From Perkinsus marinus ATCC 50983 (Eukaryota > Perkinsozoa > Perkinsida > Perkinsidae), in the NCBI RefSeq assembly GCF_000006405.1, contig NW_003213889.1:423860-482585 (forward strand): a stretch of DNA of 58,726 nt, in the 5' to 3' direction. Made by a program: the position numbers and the translations under genes. Under the pieces are notes generated by a model. That model saw nothing but the letters and a program-made list of their open reading frames with translations. It made no database searches and was not told the origin of the DNA. The number at the start of each line of letters is the position of its first letter. The first letter of the stretch is position 1. Positions 1 to 11,900 of the stretch are shown here, in pieces.

Positions 1-91
1 TAGCCCAACAATGCTGCCGGTAGGTAAGTTGACTCAACCTACTTGAGCCTGCTACTGAAGCCTTCAGTCTGAAGGTCCTTCCACACTCCAA

Positions 92-269
92 TGCTCTATT
101 GCTCATAGAACCTGGCTGTATACTTGTATTGTATCAGAATCGCCATGGACTAGATATTCGAGACACCGATGTTCAGCAGCTATTGATAGTGACTCTAAAT
201 TCATCCCACGCTTCACTGCTCTATAGCTCACAGGATCTAGGTGTATACTTGTATTGTATCAGAATCGCC
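92..269. repeat. Imperfect direct repeat, two ~53-bp copies
   Basis: Two copies of about 53 bp lie at 92-144 and 217-269, 125 bp apart. They share the same 3' half, including GTATACTTGTATTGTATCAG, and differ at several positions in the 5' half. The flanking sequence at 1-91 and 270-1180 shows no convincing coding structure; it has mixed-frame short ORFs and a GC-rich inverted repeat near 805-850. This looks like a local duplication in intergenic DNA. Confidence 0.6.
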
Positions 270-1179
270 CAGTTCTCATGAAATGATGCCCGGTTGTTCT
301 CTGTTGAGGCCTAGTTGTTCATGACCCTCTAGTATCACCTCCTCCGATACCTTTACCGCGGGGACTTAACAATAGCGTCTATGTAAGTCGCATTTTCTCG
401 TAATATCTCGACTATCAATCATCACCGATAGGCGGTGCCTTGTATTTTCATACTCATACCTTTAAATCATCTTCCTTAAATTTTCAGACTAGAAATTGTA
501 GCATGTAATTCAACTATTTTCATTTCTTTCTCGTTTCTTTCTAAAAATTTTTGAAAGAAATAATGAAATAGAAATAAACGAATTCTTTTTGAAAAAGAGA
601 GAATTCTTCCAATTTGAAAGGGTCCTTCTCCATCCCGCTGAGACCGCGTTATCCAGTGGATAATATCCACCACCATCACCAATGACGCCCTCAGAAGATT
701 CCTCCGCCGAATGCGAGTACCGTTGCCTGCTCGCATTTGGGTCCATTCACGTCATATAGTATGTGATGATGACGGGAATGGACAAGCCTATGGCTTGTCA
801 AAAGTATCACTCCTGACAAGCCCAGGCCCTGGGCCCCAGGGCTTGAAGCCCTCCCGTTCTGATGAGCACCCCAAGCAGGGCTGGAGCTTGTGAGGCAACT
901 AGTCTAGTAATGCGCCGCCATGCAAGCACCATCTCCGGCCGATACAGCGTCCTGACTACCGACGTCTCCGGCGCGGTTCGTGGCACTATGTCGACCGCTA
1001 AGCGCTCGCTAAGTATGCTGAGGACTAATATTTAATCTCTGCTTTAACTGAATTTCCAGTCTTACAGGGACTTTTACAGGGTCGACAATCACCCAATCGG
1101 GTGAGCCGATTGAGCATTCTGCCACAGATTGCTCGAGTACTGGGACTCGATCAAAGAACACTACACGTTCAACGTGTCA

Positions 1180-1760
1180 CGTTGTTCTAGGCGACGGTGC
1201 ACCATCTATCATTGCCGCCATGAAAGAAGTATTCCCGGGAGTACTACGAGCAACATGCTGGTTCCACGCCAAGCAGCGGATCTAGTCCATGCTGGAGGAT
1301 CTGAAGACAACACTTGAGCTTCTCCATGCTATACTCACGGACACCTGCAAACTCCAAATCTGCTTCACCTCAGCCATGTCCCAGCTCGGTGGTCTGCTGT
1401 ACCAAGAGAAATACACCCATCACAATCCTGACGCCGTTACATACCTAAAGAACCACTGGTTCACGGGTGATAATTTTAGTTGATGGCAGGTTCATTCTGC
1501 CAGGGCGTCTCTGTGAGATACCCTTCCACCAACAATGGTGTTGAACCGGCCATTGGAAAAGCCGGAGGTTTGGACTGAACCGTTCAGTACTGAGAGGAAA
1601 AATCGATGTGATCGACTTTGGACAAGTGTTGGCCAGTGGCCAATGGCCACTGAGTTGATTCCTACTTCCAGTCGCGACGCAGATCCACACTACGCACAAA
1701 ATTACCGAAGATTTGAGCAAGATGTGGATGTCCGTGTGGGTAAGTTAGAAAGTGATGTAA
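1180..1760 (+). pseudogene. Decayed MULE-type transposase relic
   Basis: The plus strand reads GDGAPSIIAAMKEVFPG followed closely by a CWFHAKQR block near 1190-1280. This is the second catalytic-Asp region plus the C-x2-H motif of MULE transposases. About 240 bp further on (near 1520-1545) the peptide STNNGVE matches the third-catalytic-Glu motif TNNxxE. The intervening frames are interrupted by stops and no intact ORF remains. It is a degraded DNA transposon copy and is clearly not a copy of the element at 6700-29720, whose motifs read differently (AVIDGSDA, RTNNSVERLNK). Confidence 0.6.
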
Positions 1761-1951
1761 AGTACTTCAGCACGTTTGAATTTAGGAGCTGCAGGATATA
1801 GGTTAATTTTTTGTTGGAAAATTATTCAGTATATTATTGGAAAGTTATTAGTGTGGAAGATTACTTTACTCTTGCAAAGGATGCAATAGCAGTACTTAAA
1901 GTGCTGGCAAATAGTACGCCTGATTGGAGTGTGCACCCATTAACCCGACGG

Positions 1952-1980
1952 GTCTCAGCTGGACGGCGTCCAGCTGAGAC
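1952..1980. repeat. Perfect hairpin, 13-bp stem, 3-nt loop
   Basis: GTCTCAGCTGGAC, loop GGC, then the exact reverse complement GTCCAGCTGAGAC. The stem has no mismatch. It belongs to a set of similar tight hairpins in intergenic parts of this window (2153, 56314, 56551). Confidence 0.85.
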
Positions 1981-2152
1981 GTTAGTCATTGAAACGCTCA
2001 TCCTCAATGCGCATAGCAGCTAACCCTTCAAGTTCCACAAGCCTGCTCAAGTAAGCCTCATCACAATTAAGCATTAGCAGACGAGTTCAACCACCACCGC
2101 GAGAGTTGCCCCGTAACAATGGTGCCCTGGTCTATAGGAATTTCTACGGATT

Positions 2153-2183
2153 CCAATACGTTCCTACGGTAGGAACGTATTGG
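2153..2183. repeat. Perfect hairpin, 14-bp stem, 3-nt loop
   Basis: CCAATACGTTCCTA, loop CGG, then its exact reverse complement. It lies 172 bp from the hairpin at 1952 in DNA with no recognisable gene. The stretch 1760-3228 otherwise holds only short ORFs that I cannot assign; one at 2541-2747 (68 codons, plus strand) has no family that I recognise. Confidence 0.85.
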
Positions 2184-3228
2184 GAAGTTGTGCCTACTCT
2201 CGAATTTCGCTCCAGGCCTAGAGTCCAGGGATACACAGGATAAGTTCTTGCGAATCTGTACTGCTTCAGGGGGCGCTCCTCTCCACCCGCGCTCGGGTCA
2301 CTCTCAAGAAAGAGTTTGATAGCTCCATTTGATCTTGTTCCCGTGACCTCGAGATTGTCACAAACTGTCCTATTCTTGTTAACCGATGGCCGCGGCCATT
2401 TCCACTGCTTTCCTTTCATCATCATAGTATGACGAGCTGCTAAATTCGCCCATTTATCGATGGTTTCAAATTCATATCATAGACGAATGAGCTTCTCTAG
2501 AATTTAGCAGCTAGAAAGGAGTCGTGATGGTTACACCGAGTTGAAAAATGGAGCACCGATAGGGAGCTGGTACTTAAGAAAAGCGACTACGTCCAAGTAC
2601 AACGGCGCTCATCGGTTGAAGAAAGTTGCGCAAGACGAGTTTATCCTGATAACTTGCATAACGTATGGCACGTTACGTACTCCTGTATACGTTCACCCTG
2701 AGGATATACCGAGTGACGCCTTACTGACTTCATCGGCCTTAGTGTAATTGGCTTTGCATTTTCCCTCGCCATGGGGATGCACGGACCTAGGCCGTCTCTA
2801 GTCACATGTATATGTATGCAACACGACAACTTATAGGCCGATGGATTCAATACCTCGTCTAATTGGGATGGCTCGGGAGGCAATTAGGACGGATCCATTG
2901 GAACCATTAGTCCACCAGGGAACTGTGACGAACATGAACAGCGAGAACAAGCAACACTGAGGTTGCTGGATTATCCAGCCTGGATATGTTGAGGCCAATT
3001 GTTCTCAGTTTGGGCCACCTTTCATCTGATGTTATTCGAAAAGCCATGTAAAGCAGTCCCTGCTCAACAGGTCCTATAGCTATAACACAGACCAACATAC
3101 GTCAGAGTATCACATTCATGACATCATCGTGATCATGTATACTCGGCGCGCAGCATGAATGAACAGCAACACTCATCCCGACACGGCTATATCCTCAACC
3201 TGAGTTAAAGGCCGAGGGAGGGCTCCAA

Positions 3229-3912
3229 TTAACGTGGTAGTGAGTGGTATCTCACCCGTAAGCTGAACGCCTTCCTGGCTAGCTCCACGAAAGTAGACAA
3301 GTCGACCTTCAGCGGAATCTCCAAGCTTGTGGACTTATCCCCAGGAACGCCATCAATCATCTCTTCTTGCCTGGCCGAACACGCCAGAGCCTTCAAGGCT
3401 GATCGACACTGACCGAGATGAGGGATGTCCCGATGAAGTCACTTGACAGAAGGATCCCGTACTCGGCTGCGGTGTGCGCAACGGTCCCCCACCTGCTCTC
3501 GAGTGATGGTGCCCTGCTTGAGTAGATCAGCCATGTGAAAGACCGACTCGATCTCCTTCATATCGAACAGGCCACCAGCTTCTGCTCCCTCTGTACCGCG
3601 GCGTTTCAATTGCTGAGCCATGAAGGACATGACTCCTTCCCTGCCTCCCTCTGGCTTATGGAAGGCCACTGAGGCCAAGAGATCGTGAAGAAGCTCTGAT
3701 ATGCGATGTCGAGCCATGTACCTGCAATGAGAGAACAATTCACAACGTCTCAACGGTGGAGCCTTGGGGTTCGGATTTTTATTGGACGGCGATGAATACA
3801 TAATACCAAAACCTCAGGACGACATAGAAGCATAATGAACCTACTCGCGACACTGAATATACTCAGGATTCTTCTCCAACTCCGCCTTGGGAAGCCAGAG
3901 GTCTTTTGACAT
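3229..3912 (-). CDS. EFCAB10-like RIIa-domain / EF-hand-like protein
   Basis: Three exons (3912-3845, 3721-3493, 3408-3229) give a 158-residue protein; the summed length is 477 nt and both introns are GT-AG. Residues about 23-50 read EYMARHRISELLHDLLAS followed by FHKPEG, which matches the dimerisation/docking (RIIa-type) helices of EFCAB10 (YLEKHRI-ELL---RPE). Residues about 80-100 contain an EF-hand-like helix-turn, VFHMADLLKQGTITREQ, lacking the full set of Ca2+ ligands, as in that family. The C-terminal exon ends in a VDLSTFVELARKAF block. EFCAB10 relatives are found in ciliated organisms, so an axonemal or flagellar role is likely by inference. The ATG was chosen because it is followed by a short N-terminal exon that splices in frame into the conserved domain. 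It is read opposite to the neighbouring coiled-coil gene. Confidence 0.75.
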
Positions 3913-4547
3913 AGTATAAGGGCAGGAGACGCTAGTCTAGCTAAAGGAATAGCCCGAGAACTCCGCACATGATTACACATAACTAGACTAGGATTTCACA
4001 CGTCATGGAAGTCTCAATCATAGTCAACCTGGTACAACAATAGCAAAGGCAATAGTGATTCATTTGCGATGGTGGCGAGGGGCTAATCTGCCACACTTCC
4101 CCACCGTCTGCGGGCTCTCTACCCCTCCTCATCGTCGTAAGCTGTTTAACGGAAGAACAAGGTTGAAGCTGTCAGGCAAAATGAGCTGGGCGAGCGCGCA
4201 ATTTCTTGGCGCAACATCCATTTCCAATACAAGTATCGAGGGGAAGAGGATGTTTGAAGCATATGCATTGGCCATGAAGTGTAAGGTTGAGCCCTCAGCT
4301 TTGAGCTTTTGCATAGGATTGAGAAATCGTACCGAAATCCGTTGCCAACAACTTTAGAATACTCAGATTATCATCATTGCGAGAAGATGCATTTTTACGA
4401 GAGAAGAACTCTGATAACTGGGGATTGAATAACCTTTTATAGACCATTCTCATCCTTATCAATAGTCATCTAGTCATCTTCGGGTGGGAATATGCGACAG
4501 GATAGTTTGAAACTGCCAGTAAATTTCTGAATGGTCTGTCAGACTGC

Positions 4548-4602
4548 ACTAAAATTACCATGACCATTGGTCACTGCCAATTTAGTGCTGGTCACTGACC
4601 TC
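4548..4602. repeat. Nested inverted repeats in intergenic DNA
   Basis: GCACTAAAATT and AATTTAGTGC face each other across a loop that itself holds TGACC-ATT-GGTCA. The surrounding interval 3913-4700 has no gene that I can support; a short ORF pair at 4055-4357 and 4129-4314 overlaps on opposite strands and shows no family signature. Confidence 0.5.
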
Positions 4603-4701
4603 AACCGAAACCCGGTTTAATCTCGGGACAGATAAAGTTGAGACAAACCATACAACTTCTACCAGAACTTGAAGGTGAATTACTATCATTGTGCTATCAC
4701 G

Positions 4702-5028
4702 ATGGCTCCTGCTCTTTCTGTATTTCCCACACTTATCTCGTGTTTGTCAATAAGTACGGATTACAATGAACTTATGCTGCCAACTCGCGCAGTTGGACTT
4801 ATGTCCGCGACTGGAAGTCTTTCACAGCCTGAACAGGGGATACCTCATACCCAAGGCGGAGTGCATTCGCGCGATACTTCACAGATCTTAGCCAAGGATG
4901 ACCGTGTGGGAATTGATCGAGAACATCACAATGGAAAAGAGGCGCGTGCTGGCAACGATGGTATGCCCATCGTTATGAACAGCTCATGTCAAACACATGA
5001 AGAATATCTGCAAGCTGCCCTTCGATAG
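4702..5028 (+). CDS. Hypothetical protein, 108 aa
   Basis: This is an uninterrupted ORF of 108 codons. Its N-terminus (MAPALSVFPTLISCL) is hydrophobic enough to be a weak signal peptide. The rest is hydrophilic, with no domain that I recognise. A GTATGG donor-like site follows directly after the stop codon, so the ORF may instead be a 5' exon of the coiled-coil gene downstream in another splice form, but I could not find an in-frame junction. It may also be non-coding. Low confidence. Confidence 0.25.
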   Translation: MAPALSVFPTLISCLSISTDYNELMLPTRAVGLMSATGSLSQPEQGIPHTQGGVHSRDTSQILAKDDRVGIDREHHNGKEARAGNDGMPIVMNSSCQTHEEYLQAALR

Positions 5029-5082
5029 GTATGGACAGAACGTTATCGTCCTCAGCAGACGGGGACCCATCAGCGTCACCAG

Positions 5083-6362
5083 TTGCCAAGCCACAGTTGG
5101 CCAGGTCGACAATTGCTGGGGCGGGTAGGCGTCTCTCTCAACCGTCACTACACTCAGTCTGAGACTGACAGTCTCTCAGAAAAGGCGTTGAGGGCAGCTC
5201 TGATGAAGCTGAAGGATATGCAGGAAAGGGTCAGTGCCTCACAGGCCGAGATAGATGAACTCAAACTCGAGATGGAGAAAGTGGGTGCAATCCGAGATCA
5301 ATATAGCCTTGCAGATCGAGCCTCTTCCAGGAGCGGGCCGAACACGAAGATGAAGTAAGACATCTGAGAGATGAGCTCCGAGATGCCAGAGGAGCAGGGC
5401 AGGAAGCGAAAACAGAGGTGGTTTTCCCCGAGTTGCCACGATCGCAGTCATCTGAGGTTTTGTAGCTCGAGAGCATGGCAGCAACGCAAAGCCCATCTGC
5501 AGAGCTGGTGGTTGCCAGACGAGAAGTGGAGAAGTTACGTTGGCAAGTTGGACAGTGGGAGCAATGGTGAAGCTTCGGCCGTGTACAACGAACAGTGAAG
5601 ACCTTGAGTGGCGTAGGTACCATGATAATTACGAGCCATCCTTGGAAGAAATGCAAGCGAAAGTCGATCGCCTGAAAGCCACGTGGGAGGAGTCTTTCCA
5701 GACTTTACGGGGAAGCTCCTTCATCGGGCTTGAAGAACTTGCAGACCAGTCGCGAAGGTATGGGAGGCAGCCCTTCACTGTTCTCCCTCTCTGCCCGTTG
5801 TCCAAGTTAACTGTTCCATGCTCTTACTTAGATCTCGGGAGTTCATATTCGGCAAGACCAGTATGAAGTCTTGCAAGATGGACATGGTAGGCACGAGCGT
5901 GATGAATAAGTTCAAGGAGCAGCTCGTGTTGAGGTGAATGATGCACGACGTCTCCCGTGGGACCAGCACTGGAGGGCTCGCGAGTGTATTCGATTCAGGT
6001 ACGGCAGTTTGAGCAACGCTTGGCGGTACAGTTTGGATGTGGAGGGAGACGGGAAGATACCTTTTACGAAGTTCTGTCGGGTAGCTAGAGAGGTAAGAAT
6101 GCTCGGAGTGAATCGAACCCACATCCTATGGTTTGAGAGACCACCTTTCCGACCATCAGACTATATAGCTCTATGTTTTTTCAAAATCACTGATCAAACG
6201 TCAGTCAGCTCGTAGTCCAAATGCTAATAGTTGGCGACTTCTCTGTCTTCTCTTCAGTTGAACTTCACTCGCAGTGTTAAGCAGTTGTGGCGGCAGCTGG
6301 ACGTCCATCAGACGGGTTTCATTACTCTCTCTTCACTCGATGAGGCAGCTAGTCCGGAATGA
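5083..6362 (+). CDS. Coiled-coil protein with paired EF-hand-like C-terminus
   Basis: Several plus-strand exons encode a heptad-rich coiled coil (near 5190-5290, 5310-5455, 5470-5575 and 5635-5755) with peptides such as ALMKLKDMQERVSASQAEID, ERAEHEDEVRHLRDELRDAR and VARREVEKLRWQVGQWE. The 3' end is clear. An exon ending at 6092 encodes SLDVEGDGKIPFTKFCRVARE, an EF-hand loop with Asp, Gly and Asp ligands. A 165-nt GT-AG intron (6093-6257) joins it in phase 0 to LNFTRSVKQLWRQLD and TGFITLSSLDEAAS, with a stop at 6360-6362. This FCR-ARE / LW-xLD / SGFITLxELDxEA arrangement is typical of a large group of calcium-binding-like proteins of dinozoan alveolates. The exact 5' end and the internal junctions between 5290 and 5800 are unresolved. 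The second hand lacks several Ca2+ ligands. Confidence 0.6.
6097..6172 (-). pseudogene. tRNA-Glu(CTC)-like sequence inside an intron
   Basis: The reverse strand reads a D-arm-like AGTCTGATGGTCGGAAAGG, a five-pair anticodon stem GTGGT/ACCAT around the loop CTCTCAA (anticodon CTC), then GTGGGTTCGATTCAC, a T-arm with one base missing. The 5' acceptor half (GAGCTAT) does not pair with the 3' half (TCCGAGC), so this is probably a tRNA pseudogene or a tRNA-derived SINE head. It sits wholly within the last intron of the coiled-coil/EF-hand gene, antisense to it. Confidence 0.45.
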
Positions 6363-6557
6363 GTTGCTTGATGGCCTCTTGACAACTGATGGTGAGATGC
6401 TCCTCAAGGAGGCGTATATTGGCGCCTCATTATGCTTGGAGTAGAGATGAGACCACTCCGTCGTAGTCGGTGGTCCATGCCTCAATTGGGTCGTACATGT
6501 CAAAATACTTACCAACAATAATTGCTGTTCACAGTTTTTGTCTGTCGTGTTATTCAG

Positions 6558-6605
6558 TCGACACGTGCCGGGATCGAACCGGGGATCTCTCGCAGTGGTA
6601 AAGTT
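6558..6605 (-). pseudogene. 3' half of a tRNA (tRNA-Pro-like), probable SINE or relic
   Basis: The reverse strand reads CTGCGAGAGATCCCCGG and then TTCGATCCCGGCACG, a T-arm with four good pairs and a TTCGATC loop preceded by a tRNA-Pro-like anticodon-stem end. No matching D-arm or acceptor 5' half is present upstream. It lies ~90 bp outside the left target-site repeat of the large transposon. Confidence 0.35.
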
Positions 6606-6686
6606 GATAGCGCAAATCATGAATTTCAGAACAAAAATCGCTTCGCTCCGCCTAAAATTTGCGTCCCTTCGGCCATCTATAGTCAC

Positions 6687-6699
6687 AGCAGCAAGCCAG
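6687..6699. repeat. Left copy of 13-bp direct repeat (candidate target-site duplication)
   Basis: AGCAGCAAGCCAG occurs here and again at 29721-29733 in the same orientation, exactly at the two outer edges of the 23-kb inverted transposon pair. A chance 13-bp match at both borders is very unlikely. The length is slightly above the 8-11 bp usual for MULEs, and the AGC repetition may add a base or two. Confidence 0.7.
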
Positions 6700-6708
6700 G
6701 CCGCGGGG

Positions 6709-7079
6709 CCCAATGTCCCCACAATCGGGGTTGAATGTCCACACACGCGGAAAAATGTTATTTATAGAGTAGAATAGCGGGCCTTCGGCCCGCTTTTTAC
6801 TGTGGTCCCTTTACGACCCTATCACGTACACCCTATACTCGAATAGTCCACGAAGGATAGACACTGGGGTTCAATTCCCAACTGCGGCTACCGGCGCCCA
6901 ATGTCCCCACAATCGGGGTTGAATGTCCACACACGCGGAAAAATGTTATTTATAGAGTAGAATAGCGGGCCTTCGGCCCGCTTTTTACTGTGGTCCCTTT
7001 ACGACCCTATCACGTACACCCTATACTCGAATAGTCCACGAAGGATAGACACTGGGGTTCAATTCCCAACTGCGGCGTT
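6709..7079. repeat. Two tandem 188-bp terminal units of the transposon
   Basis: A 188-bp unit beginning CCCAATGTCCCCACAATCGG starts at 6709 and again at 6897 with almost no differences. The right outer end (up to 29713) has a single inverted copy plus the last bases of a second one. Each unit contains a perfect GC hairpin followed by T5 and ends in GGGGTTCAATTCCCAAC, which resembles a degenerate tRNA T-arm. Tandem terminal units are known in some MULEs. Confidence 0.85.
6776..6794. terminator. Perfect hairpin plus T tract in terminal unit
   Basis: AGCGGGCC, loop TTC, GGCCCGCT, then TTTT. It is repeated in the second tandem unit at 6964-6982 and inverted at the right end near 29625-29645. The shape is that of a factor-independent terminator. 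In a nuclear genome it could stop Pol III, pause Pol II, or serve transposition. Function unknown. Confidence 0.6.
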
Positions 7080-8955
7080 GCGGAAAAATTACATGCACTT
7101 TGCACAAACTGCGCAACTTGAGTTTTGGAACGTTTTTGAAAGGAAAGCCTCGCCTGACGCTGCTTCAGCGTTACGCGAGTTACTTGGGGTCCTCCCGTCA
7201 CCTGCAGCTGTGGTACACCCTCATAGCTGATGTGGATGGCGACTGCAAAGTGCTGCAAACTTTGCAGTGCAAAGGCTGGAGACTGGGAGTGATAACAACA
7301 AGGGATCACTGCTATTCATTGTAGTGGAGAGTTTTCAGCTCATCCCCAACTTGTTATATTCATTCGACTCACTTCTGAAAAAATTCTAATGAATAATCAC
7401 TGTCAACCACAACAGAAACAAGATCAAATACTTGCTACATATTTCTCACTAAGAAGTACGTTAATAGTATACTTTTCAATAGTCGAAATTCAAGTAAGTA
7501 TCTACTATGCCTGACATGATGTGAAATTGAATTAATGGCTTTGGATATTCTTTACAAACGATGATGACGATGGGATGGAAATGCAGTGCATAGCACTGTG
7601 TAGCCCAACCCCCACTGTGCACGCTGAAAGATTCTTCTCGCCAACTGAGTTGGATTAGCTCATCTGCCATCCTTCGGCAACTCCCTGACCCGATCCCTGG
7701 TGGCTTTCTTAGAGAGCTTCTCTATCTCATAATTCCTCACAGAGGGGCCCGCTAGACTGGTCGCTACACATGGCTGTTAGATGGGATGTACATCCCGGAG
7801 GCCCCAACGTTGAAATGCCAGTGGTCTGACGGTCCCCGCTGAGTGAGGCGGAAACTGAGTTTCCGAAACTCGAAAGAGTTTATTACGGGTATACACTCAG
7901 ATGTGCCGGCGTAGGTAAATATTTTCATATGCGCTGCTTTCCTATCAAAGTTTATCGCAAGTCTGCTCCATTTTGTAATTTTGAGCTTGAGAGATTCTGA
8001 AGCCGCTTCAGTAGATGCGTGCAGTGTTAACGCGTACTAAGTTTAGCACTGAGCGCTCTGGATCATTCTTTCTCTGATAGTCTGCATCTTTGCGTAAACA
8101 AACTCAGAGTGCTCGTCATACCCATGAAGTATGGACCATGATACTCCCGATGCCAGAGTCAATCACTGGCTTCGAAATTGAAACTAGACCCCAGCAACAT
8201 TCGATCGTTAGAAATAGGCTTACTGGACTGGTTGACAAATGCACGGTTGTGTTTCATCAAATTAGTCATGGTAGTCAGTGACTACTAGTCAGAGTAGATA
8301 TCGACTAGACCACGATTCGTTCATACTACGATGAAGATACCGTCTTCATGCAAGATTCTTCACTTCTGCTCAGGCTTTCACCTGCTCTCGGAGAGAACTT
8401 CTCTACCACCTTCACTACTTTCGGGTTCATCGGTATAGCAACGAATACCGTCTGCGCCGAATAGTCTGTAATCAAATCGTCTTCTTCGTCGAGGTTTCCT
8501 CAGAGCAATAGGTAACGAATCCCGCGATGATTTGGTCTGAAAAGTGTTGCGTTATGTTCACTCTAATTGCAACATTGTACATACATGTATCGGGCCAATT
8601 TCGCCTGAGGGTAGAGTTCTGCCGCTTCCTGAGTGTTGCTCCTCCTCTGGTAACCGCCCAGTATTACCAACCGTTTGGCATTCAGGGATACCTGTAGACA
8701 TCAACGACATTTTGGCTTTACATATGGTTATTGGACCTCTCAATTCGGAAGTAGTTGCGTCCGATGTGTTGGTTGCACTCGCTATCTCGCCAGATCCGGA
8801 ATATACCTGGAGACGATATGGGTAGTTGATCATCACCCCAACTCTTCGGCAATGGTCGGACAAGCGGACGAGCCTCACGATCGAGTGTTCTCCAGCGTCC
8901 CCATCTTCAACTCTAAGTCGACACGCGGACCAGCTTGTGTTCGCTGAGAGAGGAC

Positions 8956-11900
8956 TCAGGATAGGGAATTGTGATATCGCTCAAGTAGACTGCCGCTTAT
9001 CCTACCTGCTACGATAGTCTCTTCTTCCTCCAGCTCTTGCATTGAACTACCCAAAATTGAAGGGTCAGGTCTTCGCACTCGCCTTATTGGGATGGTACCG
9101 GATGGAGCGGAACCTTGCTGCTGTCTCCGCTGGCTTTTATGTTCCTTAGATGGCTCAGAACGGCTGCCGGAAGGCATCTCAGACGACCTTTTTCTCTTTC
9201 CCTTCTCGCCAATGCCATAGCGGATGTCGGTAGCTAGCGCCTGATCTTCTAATCGCCCGTCAGCTCGGCGACGCAATTTCGGCCTATCGAAGTAGCATTC
9301 GGCTCTATCCCAAAGCTTCAAAACTTCTGGACGTATCTCCTTCCCCTGCGAGTGCTGCACGCATAAGGTATGACTACAGCACTGATCAAGCGCCCAGTGG
9401 CGGCACGTACACCAATAATCGACAGCTTTCGTAGGAGTAAGAAAGCTATGAACTACAGAGTACTCTTTCTTCAGCCTTCGCGCTTGCTCCAGATCATCGT
9501 ATTCTCCCCCGAGCACAGCTTCTATATCATGGGCTTCCTCAGCATGCGTCAAAAGCTCTTCGAATGTACGTCCCTCAAAATTAGAATAACTCTTGGTGAA
9601 AAAGAGCCATCTATCGCATCTCGATCGTTCCATTTTCGGTAATTGACAGTAGCCGCTCCTTAGGTGGTGGCGTGCCGCAGCTTGAACAAGTTTGTCAGTC
9701 ACTTTGCCCCGAACATCACGACGGCCATATTGAGAAATAAGTGCCCACCTCGTCGAATCCTGCAACAAGCCAGCAAGATCTAGTAAGGTAAGGCGCTGGC
9801 GGGAATGGAGAAGAACTTTCTTCAACTCTTTGTTCAGCCTTTCCACTGAATTGTTCGTACGCGGCGCCTCTGTTTCTTCGCTGTAAGCACCCCAGTGGCT
9901 CCGCCAGGCCAACGGATTGAGATACCCAGCAAAATCGGACAGGAACCGGTCAACGGAAGTCCGCTCCGCTTGTGTGAGTTCGGGTGGACGTACTGAAATG
10001 AAACACAGCGTTGAGGGGCTGGACTCGAGGTACAGTACTTGTTCGCCTAGAAATAAGAATTGACGGCTTTAGTCAGCCTCTAGTCCGAATTATAGTTGCG
10101 AAGAGTATGAATGAGTACAAATTCTTCCTCAGAAAATCAGTCAATAAGTGGTGGCGGCTCCAGGACTCCTGGAGAATTTCGACCTGGACCACGAGGGAAT
10201 GCGCTATCATCTGAGATTTCCCCATCCATCGACATACTAGCTCCGCGAATATCGATGCTGACTCAAATCTAGAAAGTAGGGATTAAATCTCGAATGAGGT
10301 CGGACGGCCTAAAATTTCAAGCCCGTCTGATCTTTCTGTCCGAAACTTAATCACTCATTTTAATGTAATTCAAGCAGTCAGAAATTCAAATCCCTGTTGA
10401 GACTTATTGGAACTAGCCCTGAGAAAGCTTGCCGAGAAATTCCGGACTTTCCTAGGATATAATGATGCAGAAAGGCACTGCTTCCTGCATCCGGAGCAGT
10501 AGATTCAAAAATTCAGTTTTAAAGGATTATTATACTACAAACTACAAGGAAACCAATCTTAAAGCGATTCCTATCAGATATATCGCTTACCTTGTGACCA
10601 CTTCTTCAAAAACAAGTCTCGGAGCTTCAGCCACTCGGCGCGACTAACAGAGTCTCCCATAAGCTGAAGATCTCGCTTAACTTCTCGCCATAACGACTCG
10701 CTCAGCCGTGTCCGCCCTTTGCACTCCTTGGCCCGCTTGATAACGTGGAAATAACAGCTCGTGAACTTGAGTGTTGATGGACCATAGTGTCGGGTGAGAG
10801 CGCGATGGATAGCATCACTACCGTCTATGACCGCTTCAGATGGAGTGCATTCATCCAATCCGACCGCTGCAGCAGCTTTGGTAAGCTCTCCCAGACCATG
10901 CTCGAGACACGTACTAGACTCCCTGTTCATGATAATTAGGGCCACCGGTTGTGCTGTTGAAGCCTTGGGGAGTGAACAGACCATCCCAATGCATAGATCG
11001 GCATAGGTAAGATTAAACGTACGTCGACGGCAATAGTGTGGCAGCCCTTTAGGTTGCGGAGCATTCGTGCACTCGTTACAACTGCCGAGAATTTTTCACT
11101 CCCCGCCGATTGCCACGTGTGGACCCAGGTTCGCATAATATGTTATCCAACACGACGGATATATCAGCTAAGCGAGCCCTCACAAGGTCATCTTCACTGT
11201 GCGTTCCATTGGTCACAGCTTCCAAGCTCCGCATTGTTTCAGCTACTTCGCTCCTCAATCTGTCTGTAGTGAAGGACATGGCTTCGAGCCGCCTGCAGAA
11301 ATCGAGAACGCTCAATCCCGAGCTCTTCGATTTCGTTATAGAAACCATCAGCTGTTTGAATGCGTCATAGTTCTTGAGCCCCCCATTGGTGATAAACTCC
11401 ATCGTAGTAGATGAGTACCCGCCCTCTACGTTCTTGCGAAGGCTTCGCTCTTTCAGGTTCTGCTTGGTCTGCCCAGGGTCCCTGGCGTGCCAGGCCACCC
11501 AGTCGTCAACAAGGTCTGGCGGTATGGTTCTGCTCCTGCACGTAGTGGTTCCCGGGAAATGAGCATGCTGACGCCATTCCGTAGCCGTTGCTTGTACACC
11601 ACGGAGTGGATAGAAGTAGGTGTAGCCATCAACCTCATGGGCTTTCACTTCCTTCATTTTGCAGGTGAAAGCCTCCCAGCACCGCCAATCTGGCCGGCCT
11701 TTCTCAGAAGGGGGTTTGTCGGTGAATCGACTCCGGACTGTTCGCTTGCATTCAAGGTAGCACGTCTTTCGGCCTTTCAGCTCTCCTAGGCTGAACTTCA
11801 ATAGCTCGAAATGGGGGTTTTCGATGAGATATTCTCCGACCACGGCATGCAGGCTCCCTTCAAACGCGGCGTACGGCTCATCTAAGAACTTTGGCTCTTC

